Below are positions 28,559-36,719 of a DNA stretch of 64,000 bases, in pieces. The position numbers and the translations under genes are program-made. A model generated the notes under the pieces. That model was not told where the DNA came from. It saw only the letters and a program-made list of their open reading frames with translations, and did not search any database. Origin of the DNA: Corynebacterium sp. ACRPO (GTDB lineage: Bacteria; Actinomycetota; Actinomycetes; Mycobacteriales; Mycobacteriaceae); NCBI RefSeq assembly GCF_022347205.1, contig NZ_JAKRNE010000003.1, positions 1 through 64,000 of the forward strand. The letters are read 5' to 3'. Each line of letters opens with the position of its first letter. The first letter of the stretch is position 1.

Positions 28559-28581
28559 AGCCACCATCCTAGACTGAAGGC

Positions 28582-29052
28582 ATGAGCCAGCTGCACATTG
28601 TCTTTGATAACCCAGTCATCCCTACTAATACGGGCAACGCCATCCGTACGGCCGCGGTGACGGGCGCGAGCTTGCACCTGATTGAGCCGCTGGGCTTTAA
28701 TTTCGACGATAAGCACTTAAAGCGCGCTGGACTGGATTATCACGATCTGGCCGATGTGCAGATTCACAAGGATTTTCAGGCCTGCATGGACGCGCTGCCG
28801 GGGGCGCGCGTCTTCGCGTTTACCACGCATACGGATAAGTGGTTTACGGATATCGAATACCAGGAGGGCGATGTCTTGCTTTTCGGCACGGAGCCGACCG
28901 GCCTGCCGGAGGAGCATATTAACCATCCGCGCGTGACGGACCGCGTGCGCATTCCGATGGTGCCGGCTAGGCGCTCGATGAACCTGTCGAATTCGGCGTC
29001 GACGGCCGTATTCGAGGCGTGGCGCCAGCTGGGATTTAACGGGGCGGTTTAA
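28582..29052 (+). CDS. trmL: tRNA (cytidine/uridine-34 2'-O)-methyltransferase
   Basis: The 156-aa minimal SPOUT methyltransferase methylates the wobble nucleotide of tRNA(Leu) isoacceptors in E. coli TrmL. The three SPOUT motifs are visible: [14 protein letters not shown] (motif 1), [13 protein letters not shown] (motif 2) and [18 protein letters not shown] (motif 3, knot). It is divergent from folD with 23 bases between the starts, and its end overlaps the converging PH-domain gene by 17 bases. Confidence 0.88.
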   Translation: MSQLHIVFDNPVIPTNTGNAIRTAAVTGASLHLIEPLGFNFDDKHLKRAGLDYHDLADVQIHKDFQACMDALPGARVFAFTTHTDKWFTDIEYQEGDVLLFGTEPTGLPEEHINHPRVTDRVRIPMVPARRSMNLSNSASTAVFEAWRQLGFNGAV

Positions 29053-30400
29053 GCCCTGGCAGCTGGCGGGAGCGCAGGCGGGCAAGGAGTGCGGTGGCGT
29101 CGGCAAGCGTGAGGTTGCGCGCGGCCATGCGCACGGGCCCCTGGACTAGGTCGAGGTCGACGGTGGCTAGGCCGAGCGCCTGGGAAATCGGCCCGCGGCG
29201 GTAGGTTAGCTCCTGGATATGGGAGGCGTGGATGGCCTTGACCCGGCGGTTGAGCCGGCCGTTGCGCACGATGACGTAGTCGCCGGTGAGCGCGACGGTT
29301 TGCTGGCGGTAGTCCAGCGGGGAGACCCACTTGGCGCGGGCCGGCGAGGCGTAGGTGGGGGCGGCGTCGGCCGGGAGGAATTGCCGAGCTTGGGCGAGGG
29401 TGCCCACTGGCAGGATGCGGGTGGAGCCAGAAGCCTTGCCGCTTGCCGACGCCCCATATCCCGCCACCGACACCCTCACCTCGTACCAGCCCAAGGGCCG
29501 CCAGAGGAAGGGCTGAGTTATCTGCACGGCGTGGATGCGGTCAAGGCGAATGCTTTGGCGGCGGCGATCGGCCAGGCCGTAGGTGATATTGAGTACCTCG
29601 CCGTCGGTGCGGGCGGTATAACGCCAGGAAGAATCGAGCACGTTCCAGGCGTTGGGCAGCGCGCCGACGAGGATGGGCAGCGCGGCCGAGAGCGGCAGCC
29701 GCGTAACCACAACGAGGATAAGGAAGCCGACGAGGAAAAGCGTGGAGGTGCGCAGCGCGGCCGCCACAAGGGAACGGGCGATCGGAATTTCGGGCACGAG
29801 GGTCGGTTCTTCGGCCGGCGGGGCGGGTGTTGGGGCGCTGGTCAAGTCGGCTGCGGTTGCGTCGATGTCAGTGTCCGCGGCCGGTGCGGGTGCGCCGTGG
29901 ACGCGGGCGAGGATGTCCTCGCGCAGGGCTTCGGCGTCGGCCTTTTTGAGGTAGGCGATTTCGATGACTGATGATTGGCCGCCGGCTGTTTCTACACGGA
30001 CGGCCGCTAGCCGGAAAAGGCGAGCGATGACAGGCTCGACGACGTCGACGGCCTGGGTGCGGTCATAGCGCGCGGTGCGCAGTTGGGTGGAAAAGAGTCC
30101 GCGGCGCAGGGATAGCTCGTCCGCGCCGAGCTGGTAGCCCATGCGGCGCCACCACAGGCCGGAGGCGAGCCACACGACCGCGCAGACCGCAACGAACCCG
30201 GCGATCGCAATGGCGGTATCGCGCAGGGCCTCACCGCGGTGCTCGCCAGTGATGAAGGCGAAGATATCGCGCAGGGCCTCCAGGTTGACGTTGAGGGCGA
30301 AGGCCGCGATGAGGGCCAGGATCACTGACCATAGGCGCAGCAGCGGGGTGAGGCGGTGGACGCGGCGGAAGCTTGGTTGGGTGCTGGACTGGTCGCTCAT
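29036..30400 (-). CDS. PH-domain (bPH2/DUF304) membrane protein, YdbT-like
   Basis: The 454-aa protein has N-terminal membrane spans (about 22-45 and 65-85), another pair about 205-240, and repeated bPH2 units (LSLRRGLFSTQLRTARYDRTQAVDV, then LNITYGLADRRRQSIRLDRIHAVQI, then RNGRLNRRVKAIHASHIQEL). It pairs with the downstream-encoded-style small partner at 30397-30858, as ydbS-ydbT do in Firmicutes. An Ala/Pro-rich linker lies at about 172-195. YdbS/YdbT protect against certain bacteriocins in Bacillus; the role here is not established. Confidence 0.85.
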   Translation of the reverse strand: MSDQSSTQPSFRRVHRLTPLLRLWSVILALIAAFALNVNLEALRDIFAFITGEHRGEALRDTAIAIAGFVAVCAVVWLASGLWWRRMGYQLGADELSLRRGLFSTQLRTARYDRTQAVDVVEPVIARLFRLAAVRVETAGGQSSVIEIAYLKKADAEALREDILARVHGAPAPAADTDIDATAADLTSAPTPAPPAEEPTLVPEIPIARSLVAAALRTSTLFLVGFLILVVVTRLPLSAALPILVGALPNAWNVLDSSWRYTARTDGEVLNITYGLADRRRQSIRLDRIHAVQITQPFLWRPLGWYEVRVSVAGYGASASGKASGSTRILPVGTLAQARQFLPADAAPTYASPARAKWVSPLDYRQQTVALTGDYVIVRNGRLNRRVKAIHASHIQELTYRRGPISQALGLATVDLDLVQGPVRMAARNLTLADATALLARLRSRQLPGLKPPR

Positions 30401-30858
30401 AGGCCGCTCATCCGTTCGCGGGCTTGGTGGGCAAGGCGGGTACGGAGGGCGTCGGCAAGCGGGGCCTCCAAGCCCTTAATGGTGGCGTCCGTGCTGGCCG
30501 AGGCCGTGTGGAGCTGCAGCTTTTTTAGCCCGAGGGCGCGGTCGATGGGCCCGGAGGTCACGTCCACGAATTGGATGCGGCCGTAAGGCACCACGGTAAA
30601 GGAATGCCAGAGCTTGCCGCGAGTGATAAGCAGCTCATCGTCGGTTTCGAGCCAGCCCATGTTGCGCACCTGGGCGGGGATGAGCCAGAGCAGCCAGAAG
30701 AATAGGGCGACGAAGACACCGGCCGCCCAGTAGAACCACGGGGTCCACCAGAAACCTGCCGCACCGGCGGCCGCGGCGAGGACAATCATCCAGCTCAGGT
30801 GGTGAATATAGCGCGAGGTCACCAGGCGTGGCGAGACGGGATTCATTTCTTCGCTCAT
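30397..30858 (-). CDS. PH-domain (bPH2) membrane protein, YdbS-like
   Basis: The 153-aa protein has two membrane spans (about 25-62) and one bPH2 domain (LLITRGKLWHSFTVVPYGRIQFVDV). Its TGA overlaps the ATG of the 454-aa partner by four bases, so the pair is one operon. The frame extends to 30984, but MSEEMNPVSPRL at 30858 is the likely start since the region beyond holds the promoter of the divergent DUF2975 gene. Confidence 0.85.
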   Translation of the reverse strand: MSEEMNPVSPRLVTSRYIHHLSWMIVLAAAAGAAGFWWTPWFYWAAGVFVALFFWLLWLIPAQVRNMGWLETDDELLITRGKLWHSFTVVPYGRIQFVDVTSGPIDRALGLKKLQLHTASASTDATIKGLEAPLADALRTRLAHQARERMSGL

Positions 30859-30898
30859 AGTTATTGACAGTATCAATCGGGCCATACCCTTGCGCCAC

Positions 30899-30957
30899 TT
30901 ATCGTTAATCGATATTATCGAATTACGACAACATCGAGAGTCGATAAACAATCGGCG
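30899..30957. promoter_or_regulatory. cluster of TTATCG/CGATAA repeats in divergent promoter
   Basis: TTATCG occurs at 30899-30904 and 30915-30920 and its complement CGATAA at 30952-30957, with CGATAT between. The cluster is AT-rich relative to its surroundings and ends 12 bases before the DUF2975 start. It is a plausible operator for one of the two XRE proteins encoded downstream. Confidence 0.45.
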
Positions 30958-30969
30958 GAAAGGATTGTC

Positions 30970-31518
30970 ATGACCACCCCACAACCCACCTCCAAGGCCG
31001 AGCGCCGCGAAATTAACACAGCGGCCACCATCAGCCTCTTTACCATCATCATCCTGGGCCCCACCTATCTGCGCGACCTTGCCACCGGACGCTTTTCCAC
31101 CGCACTGAGTGCGGCCATCCCGGAAGGCCTAAGCAAACACAACCTCGACGGCGGACCATTCTGGATGCTCACCGCAGCGCTCGTCGTTAAGATTGCGGCC
31201 ATTTTGATCATCGCGTTCTTTACCTACCGCTTGGTCAAGCCCATGCTTCGCGGGCAGGTCTTCACTACGAAAAATATTCGCTTTCTCAATGGAATGACCA
31301 TCGGAATCCTAATCTGGTTTATCGGACGCTTCCCGCTCGAAGGTATGGGCAATAACTGGGCTTCCTCACAGCTAGGGATCGACTGGTGGTCCAGCCAGAG
31401 CGGAACGTCATTTGGCGAGCTCACACTGCTCTACCTCTTTGTCTGCGCCCTACAGCTCTTCTCAGCCGCCATCAAGCGCGGCTGCAAGCTAGAAGAGGAG
31501 GTCGAAGGACTTGTCTGA
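30970..31518 (+). CDS. DUF2975-like membrane protein, 182 aa
   Basis: Four hydrophobic segments (about 18-36, 64-86, 108-122, 153-168) and the sequence LVKPMLRGQVFTTKNIRFLNGM resemble the DUF2975 family, which is regularly encoded next to a small YozG-type XRE regulator. That pairing is present here: the downstream HTH gene starts inside the end of this one. Role unknown; such pairs are thought to be membrane-coupled regulators (inference). GGAAAGGATTGTC precedes the ATG. Confidence 0.75.
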   Translation: MTTPQPTSKAERREINTAATISLFTIIILGPTYLRDLATGRFSTALSAAIPEGLSKHNLDGGPFWMLTAALVVKIAAILIIAFFTYRLVKPMLRGQVFTTKNIRFLNGMTIGILIWFIGRFPLEGMGNNWASSQLGIDWWSSQSGTSFGELTLLYLFVCALQLFSAAIKRGCKLEEEVEGLV

Positions 31519-31729
31519 GCCACAAGGACCCCAGGTAGTCTGCCACCTCGACCAAATAATGGAAGAGCGCGGCATAACCGGAGCGGCACTCGCTAAAGAA
31601 GTAGGCATCACCCCAGTCAACCTCTCTGTCCTCAAGAATAATCGCGCCAAAGCCGTACGCTTTAGCACTCTCGTGGCGCTGTGTGCGGCGCTGGACTGCC
31701 AGCCGGGAGATATCTTCGGCGTCGAATAG
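31511..31729 (+). CDS. small XRE-family regulator (YozG-type), 72 aa
   Basis: Almost the whole protein is one HTH (LDQIMEERGITGAALAKEVG, then TPVNLSVLKNNRAKAVRFSTL). The TTG start at 31511 overlaps the end of the DUF2975 gene by 8 bases, with AAGGAC and an upstream GGAGG as possible ribosome-binding sequences. YozG-type proteins always accompany a DUF2975 membrane protein, so this pair is likely functionally linked. It ends with QPGDIFGVE, typical of the family. Confidence 0.85.
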   Translation: MSEPQGPQVVCHLDQIMEERGITGAALAKEVGITPVNLSVLKNNRAKAVRFSTLVALCAALDCQPGDIFGVE

Positions 31730-31771
31730 CAACCCTTGCCAGGGCGTTGGGTTTATGCAATACTTTGACTC

Positions 31772-32035
31772 ATGTCCCCAAAGAAGAAGCCCTCCGCACC
31801 CATTTATAACCGGGTCCGCGTGCTGCGCGCCGAGCGGGACATGTCGCGCGCGCAGCTGGCTGAGGCCATCGACGTCAATCCCCAGACCGTCGGAGCCCTC
31901 GAGCGCGGGGACCACTCCCCCAGCCTGGACCTAGCCTTTCGCGTCTGCGAAGTCTTTGACCTTCCGGTGGAGGCTATCTTTTCCCGCCAGGAATTTGCCC
32001 CTATGTCCACTGAAATCTATAGGAAGAATTCCTAA
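31772..32035 (+). CDS. XRE-family regulator, 87 aa
   Basis: The HTH occupies residues about 12-67 (RVRVLRAERDMSRAQLAEAI, TVGALERGDHSPSLDLAFRV, then VCEVFDLPVEAIFS), the layout of the YozG/ImmR-like small regulators. Its TAA shares a base with the ATG of the next membrane protein gene (TAATG), so they are coupled. It is a second HTH plus membrane-protein module directly after the first, not a duplicate in sequence beyond the HTH. Confidence 0.88.
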   Translation: MSPKKKPSAPIYNRVRVLRAERDMSRAQLAEAIDVNPQTVGALERGDHSPSLDLAFRVCEVFDLPVEAIFSRQEFAPMSTEIYRKNS

Positions 32036-32532
32036 TGGCTACCACAATTCCCGCCTCCGTTTCCCGCCGCAAGCGCTTGATCCTAGCCGGCGATATTTTT
32101 CTCGGCCTGGCCATCGTGGCGGCGGCCCTGCACTTTTTCGCGCTTGGCTTGTCTAATCTGCTGTGGCCGATAGCCGGCATTGCGGCGACCACGTGCACCA
32201 CGTGGCTGCGCCAGTCCATTCGGCACCTCGACGTTCCCACTACGGAGATGGATGAGTACGAGCTGCGTCTGCATACCGACGCCCGCGACAAAGGCCTGAA
32301 AACCGCATTGGCCACGGCCATAGTGCTCTTCCTCGTCGCCGGCGCCACCGCATTTGGTCTGCGCTTCTCCGGCGCGGAGCAGGTTGCGGTAGAGGAAGCG
32401 ACCTCGGGGGCCAATATCGCCATCTTCTTTGCCAAGCTCATCTATATCCAGCTGCTGTGGATTCCGTTTGCGGTAGCCAAGGAATTGGCCAATAAGCTCA
32501 ACGCGGACGAGCTGCGCAGCGGCGGCAACTAG
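32035..32532 (+). CDS. membrane protein partner of the XRE regulator, 165 aa
   Basis: Four membrane segments (about 14-34, 39-56, 88-108, 126-148) flank a charged loop (RQSIRHLDVPTTEMDEYELR). No firm family assignment; the overall size and operon position match HTH-associated membrane proteins of the DUF2178/DUF3796 type. Translationally coupled to the upstream HTH gene. Its end overlaps the converging dnaE2 by 4 bases. Confidence 0.75.
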   Translation: MATTIPASVSRRKRLILAGDIFLGLAIVAAALHFFALGLSNLLWPIAGIAATTCTTWLRQSIRHLDVPTTEMDEYELRLHTDARDKGLKTALATAIVLFLVAGATAFGLRFSGAEQVAVEEATSGANIAIFFAKLIYIQLLWIPFAVAKELANKLNADELRSGGN

Positions 32533-35500
32533 CGGAAGTCACGGGAGCCGCGGGAGAGGAATTCGCCAAAGTCCAACGGCTCGAGCTTATCTGCGACCAC
32601 GCTGACCGCGCCGGTGGCATTTTGTACGATGCCGCGGATGATCATTGCCCGGGCGGTGCGGGCCAGAACTTTGTGCCGCGACCACAATCCGGGTGAGACC
32701 ATCACGTTCATCAGGCCGGTTTCATCCTCCACACCCAAAAAGGTCAGGCCAGATGCGGTACGCGGGCGCTGGCGGTGGGTAATAATGCCGGCAATGCGCA
32801 CGCGGGTGCCATCGGGGACATGGGGGAGCTGGGAGGCAGGGAGGACGTCGGCAAGCGAGGCACGCACCAGCTCCATCGGCTGCTGGTTATGGGTCACGCC
32901 GGTGGAAGCGACGTCGGTAGCCATAAGCTCGAAGGCGGACATACCGGGCAGGTGCGGTGCAGCCAGCGCGGAAGTGCCAGGCAGCATGCCTTCGCGCTCG
33001 GTGGCGGCAACGCCGGCCTGCCACAGCGCTTGGCGACGATCCAGCCCCAGACACTCCAGCGCCCCGGCCGTAGCCAGCGCCTCCACCTGCTCCACGCTGA
33101 GATCCGCCCGGCGCGAAAGATCTGACACGCTAGTAAAAGGCGCGGCCGCCTCCACGCGCTCGGCGGCGGACTCCCCTAGCCCCTTGATGAGGTTAAGACC
33201 CAAACGGATCTCAGCCGACCCCGTCGCACGGGCCTGGGCGCCGGAGTCATTAATGCTTACCGGCAGCACCTGCACGCCGTGGCGCCGGGCGTCTTGGATG
33301 AGCGACTGCGGGGAATAGAAACCCATCGGCTGCGCACGCAGCAATCCCACGCAGAATTCCGCCGGGTAGTGGTACTTAAACCACGCGGAAAAATACACCA
33401 GCGAGGCAAAGGACTGCGAGTGCGACTCCGGGAAGCCATAGGCGGCAAAGGCCACAATCTTGGTCCAGAGCTTATCGGCCACCTCGCCCTCGATGCCATT
33501 GGTTTCGCACAGACCGGTATAGAAACGGCTGCGCAGCGCGGCCATCTTTTCCGGGGAGCGCTTCGAGCCCATGGCGCGGCGCAGGTCATCGGCCTCGGCA
33601 CCGGAGAAGCCGGCGGCGTCGACAGCGATCTGCATCAGCTGTTCCTGGAAGAGTGGGATGCCCAGCGTCTTGCCCAAGGATTTTTCCAGCACGGGATGGT
33701 CATAGGTGACCTCCTCCAAGCCATCGCGGCGGCGCAGGTAGGGGTGCACGGACCCGCCCTGGATGGGGCCGGGGCGAATGAGCGCGACCTCGACCACCAA
33801 GTCAAAGAAGCGGCGCGGCTTCAGGCGCGGCAGCGTGGCCAGCTGCGCGCGGGATTCCACTTGGAAGACGCCCACCGCATCGGCGCGGCAGAGCATGTCA
33901 TAGACCTCCGGCTCGGCGAGGTCGAGCTCCCACAGGTGCACCTCGCGGCCGGTGGTGGCGCGCACGGCATCGATCATATGATGCAGCGCCTCCAGCATGC
34001 CCAGGCCCAAAAGATCGAATTTCACCAGGCCGGCGGCCGCGCAATCGTCCTTATCCCACTGGAGTACGGAGCGATTTTCCATGCGCGCCCATTCCATAGG
34101 AACGACGTCCGCAATGGGCCGATCGCACAGCACCATGCCGCCGGAGTGGATGCCCAGGTGACGGGGCTGGCCGAGGAATTGCTCGGCTAAAGAGGAGACG
34201 TCGGCAGGCGGCTCGGAGGTACCTTTCGACCACGCATCGGCCGAGCCCTGCGGGTAGCCCAACGCGCGGGCGGCATCGCGGGTCGCTCCCTTGCGGCGAT
34301 AGGTAATGACATTGGCCACCTGCGCGGCGCGATCGCGGCCGTGGGTGCGGTAGACATACTGGATGACTTCCTCGCGGCGGCCGGACTCGATGTCGATATC
34401 AATATCGGGCGGGCCATCACGGTCTGGGGAGAGAAAACGCTCGAAAAGCAGCTGCGCAGAGATGGGCTCGGCATTGGTAATGCCCAGCGCGAAGCACACC
34501 GCAGAGTTGGCGGCCGAGCCGCGACCTTGGCACAGAATATTCTCGCGGCGGCAAAAATCCACCAGGTCGCACACGATCAGGAAGTAGCCGGGAAAGCCCA
34601 GCTGCTTGATGACGTCCAGCTCATGCCGAATCTGCTTCCGCGCCGCCTGCCTAATCTCGGCCGGGCGCGAAGCATAGCGGTCCTTAGCGCGGCGCCAGAC
34701 CTCGTGCTCCAGCCAGCTCATTTCGGTGTACCCCTCCGGCACCGGAAAATGCGGCAGGTTGGGCGCGAGGGCGTCCCAGGTAAAAGAGCACTCGCGGGCG
34801 ATCGCCACGGTTTCGGCGATGAGCTCCGGCCGATCCGGCAAGAGTTGCGCCATCTGCTCGCCGGATCGCAGCCAGCCAGCTCCCATGGGGTGGGCGTGCG
34901 GCGCGGCGGCCGCGAGGGATTCGCGCTGGGCCAGGGCACGCTTGGCGGCGGCGAGCCGAGCTTGGTCGCGGGTCGCCGCCGCGGGTCGTGCGGTTGCGAT
35001 GGCCCGCAGGTTATTGTATTTATCGAGGAAACGGTGCTGATCCGCATCCTCGGGGGACATGCTGCACGAATATTCGAGAACTATGCTGTCTATTTTTATT
35101 CTTTCGAGCAAGTTATCGATTTCTGCTAGCGCCTCCGGCCCCACCAGAAAGAAGCACTCCCCTTCCAGTTCGCGCGCCACTTCATCCAAGGACGGATAAG
35201 CCACGCGATCCTTCTCCCCGGCTTCCATCCGGGCGCGCGCGATGAGGCGCGACAGGCGGCGATACCCCTCCGGGGTGCGCGCCAGGACGGTCACCGAACC
35301 CTCCGCGAGCGATAGCTCCGCGCCATATACAGCCGGAAGGTCCGCTTTAGCTGCGGCTTCAGCAAATTTCATCAGGCCATAAAAACCATCGCGGTCCACG
35401 ATGGCCAGCCCCTCAAGCCCCAGTTCCACAGCCCGGGCCACCAGTTCCTCCGGCTCGGCGGCGCCATCAAGAAAACTATAGGAACTTACCGCATGCAGCT

Positions 35501-35648
35501 CCGCAAAGGGCACGGCGGAGTGACCGCGCTGGGTAGGAACCGTTGGTCCGTGAAGGTGATCCACCGGCACGGGCGCAGCAGATTCACGGCCGGAGAGGAT
35601 ACGCTCCACCCGCGACCACGACAGCGCCTTTCCGCCATTAAATTTCAC
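32529..35648 (-). CDS. dnaE2: error-prone DNA polymerase III alpha subunit
   Basis: DnaE2 is the SOS translesion polymerase of the actinobacterial mutasome. The 1039-aa protein has an N-terminal PHP domain, the polymerase core with PDIDIDIESGRREEVIQYVY carrying the catalytic aspartates (about 405-425), LRRAMGSKRSPEKM, a tandem HhH region and an OB fold at the end (VRIAGIITHRQRPRTASGLTF). The PHP metal site is degraded (AELHAVSSYSF instead of HxHS; VDRDG instead of TDHDG). Length is normal for DnaE2, shorter than DnaE1. Start is a GTG at 35648, 17 bases downstream of a LexA-like box. The partner imuB-imuA genes are in the window at 40-42 kb. Confidence 0.93.
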   Translation of the reverse strand: MKFNGGKALSWSRVERILSGRESAAPVPVDHLHGPTVPTQRGHSAVPFAELHAVSSYSFLDGAAEPEELVARAVELGLEGLAIVDRDGFYGLMKFAEAAAKADLPAVYGAELSLAEGSVTVLARTPEGYRRLSRLIARARMEAGEKDRVAYPSLDEVARELEGECFFLVGPEALAEIDNLLERIKIDSIVLEYSCSMSPEDADQHRFLDKYNNLRAIATARPAAATRDQARLAAAKRALAQRESLAAAAPHAHPMGAGWLRSGEQMAQLLPDRPELIAETVAIARECSFTWDALAPNLPHFPVPEGYTEMSWLEHEVWRRAKDRYASRPAEIRQAARKQIRHELDVIKQLGFPGYFLIVCDLVDFCRRENILCQGRGSAANSAVCFALGITNAEPISAQLLFERFLSPDRDGPPDIDIDIESGRREEVIQYVYRTHGRDRAAQVANVITYRRKGATRDAARALGYPQGSADAWSKGTSEPPADVSSLAEQFLGQPRHLGIHSGGMVLCDRPIADVVPMEWARMENRSVLQWDKDDCAAAGLVKFDLLGLGMLEALHHMIDAVRATTGREVHLWELDLAEPEVYDMLCRADAVGVFQVESRAQLATLPRLKPRRFFDLVVEVALIRPGPIQGGSVHPYLRRRDGLEEVTYDHPVLEKSLGKTLGIPLFQEQLMQIAVDAAGFSGAEADDLRRAMGSKRSPEKMAALRSRFYTGLCETNGIEGEVADKLWTKIVAFAAYGFPESHSQSFASLVYFSAWFKYHYPAEFCVGLLRAQPMGFYSPQSLIQDARRHGVQVLPVSINDSGAQARATGSAEIRLGLNLIKGLGESAAERVEAAAPFTSVSDLSRRADLSVEQVEALATAGALECLGLDRRQALWQAGVAATEREGMLPGTSALAAPHLPGMSAFELMATDVASTGVTHNQQPMELVRASLADVLPASQLPHVPDGTRVRIAGIITHRQRPRTASGLTFLGVEDETGLMNVMVSPGLWSRHKVLARTARAMIIRGIVQNATGAVSVVADKLEPLDFGEFLSRGSRDFR

Positions 35649-35664
35649 TCCACACAGCGTAATA

Positions 35665-35680
35665 TCGAATCATTGTTCTA
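35665..35680. promoter_or_regulatory. LexA (SOS) box of dnaE2
   Basis: TCGAATCATTGTTCTA is 16 bases and matches the actinobacterial SOS consensus TCGAAC-N4-GTTCGA in 9 of its 12 fixed positions, including a full TCGAA half. It lies 17 bases before the GTG start, adjacent to the -10 region, so LexA would repress dnaE2. Confidence 0.75.
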
Positions 35681-35709
35681 GACAAGCCAGTAGAACGTGA
35701 TGCCCACAA

Positions 35710-35722
35710 TAGACAAAGCGGT
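35710..35722 (-). promoter_or_regulatory. McbR-like element upstream of metQNI
   Basis: On the minus strand the sequence is ACCGCTTTGTCTA, which differs by a single base from the two copies upstream of metY (23658-23670 and 23723-23735). This suggests a common sulfur-amino-acid regulator of the McbR type. Confidence 0.5.
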
Positions 35723-35785
35723 TCGCTGATTGCTAAGTTGCTAAACAGACAAATTATTTCACCTCCTACAAGAAGGGGATTCCCC

Positions 35786-36649
35786 ATGCAGATCCGTCGC
35801 GTAGTGGCTGCTACCGCCGCCGCAACCATCGCCGCCACCAGCCTGGTGGCATGCTCTTCCGACTCCGATGGCTCCAAGACCATCAAAGTCGGCACCACCG
35901 ATGATGCAAAGAAGGCTTGGGTAGCGTTCGAGCAGGAAGCAAAGAACGCAGGCTATGACATCGATATCCAGCCTTTCGCGGATTACAACACCCCGAACCA
36001 GGCTCTGGACCAGGGCGAGCTGGACACCAATAACTTCCAGCACCTGAAGTTCTTGGCGGAGTATAACCACGGCAACGGCACCAACCTGGTGCCTATCGTG
36101 GCCACCGAGATCGTGCCGCTGGCACTGTTCTGGAAGGACCACGACTCCCTCGACGGCATCGAGGGCGAAGAGGTCGCCATCCCGAATGACTCCACCAACC
36201 AGGCTCGCGCCATCAACGTGCTGGTTCAGGCCGGCCTTCTTACCCTGAAGGACAAGGACAACCTGGAGCCCACCCCGCTGGACATCGATGAGAAGAAGTC
36301 CAAGGTCAAGGTCACCCCGGTAGACGCGGCACAGACCACGTCCGCACACGGCGAGGGCACCCCGGCGATTATCAATAACTCTTTCCTGGAGCGCGCCGGC
36401 ATCGACCCAGCCACCGCCATCTTCCAGGACGACCCGAACTCTGAAGAGGCAGAGCCGTACATCAATGTCTTCGCCGTTCGCGAGGAAGATGCCGATAACG
36501 AGGACATCAAGAAGCTCGCCGAGCTATGGCACAGCGACGCCGTCCAGGAGGGCGTTGACGAAGACTCCGCCGGTACCTCTGTTGAGGTGGAGCGCAGCCA
36601 GGAGGATCTGCAGAAGATCCTGGATAAACTCGAAGCAGATCTGGACTAA
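35786..36649 (+). CDS. metQ: methionine ABC transporter substrate-binding lipoprotein
   Basis: MetQ captures methionine outside the membrane for the MetNI importer. The 287-aa protein of the NlpA family has a lipoprotein signal (MQIRRVVAATAAATIAATSL, lipobox LVAC, Cys about 23), then KTIKVGTTDDAKKAW, DQGELDTNNFQHLKFL, EIVPLALFWKDHDSL and INNSFLERAGIDP, typical of the family. AAGGGG upstream supports ATG 35786. It heads the metQNI operon, behind the McbR-like element. Confidence 0.95.
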   Translation: MQIRRVVAATAAATIAATSLVACSSDSDGSKTIKVGTTDDAKKAWVAFEQEAKNAGYDIDIQPFADYNTPNQALDQGELDTNNFQHLKFLAEYNHGNGTNLVPIVATEIVPLALFWKDHDSLDGIEGEEVAIPNDSTNQARAINVLVQAGLLTLKDKDNLEPTPLDIDEKKSKVKVTPVDAAQTTSAHGEGTPAIINNSFLERAGIDPATAIFQDDPNSEEAEPYINVFAVREEDADNEDIKKLAELWHSDAVQEGVDEDSAGTSVEVERSQEDLQKILDKLEADLD

Positions 36650-36663
36650 TCACCCTTGCTTTT

Positions 36664-36690
36664 ACCCCGCCGGAGCCCCCGGCGGGGTTT
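36664..36690 (+). terminator. GC-rich hairpin between metQ and metN
   Basis: ACCCCGCCGG at 36664-36673 pairs with CCGGCGGGGT at 36679-36688 and TTT follows. Its position inside the operon suggests a partial terminator or an mRNA-stabilising hairpin that raises MetQ over MetNI. Confidence 0.6.
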
Positions 36691-36719
36691 GGCACTTTCC
36701 TAGCTAAGGACGCAAACAC

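Noticed and set aside
31226..31240. ACCGCTTGGTC word resembling the McbR-like element inside the DUF2975 gene
   Set aside because: It lies in coding sequence, lacks the final TA, and has no sulfur gene nearby; probably chance.
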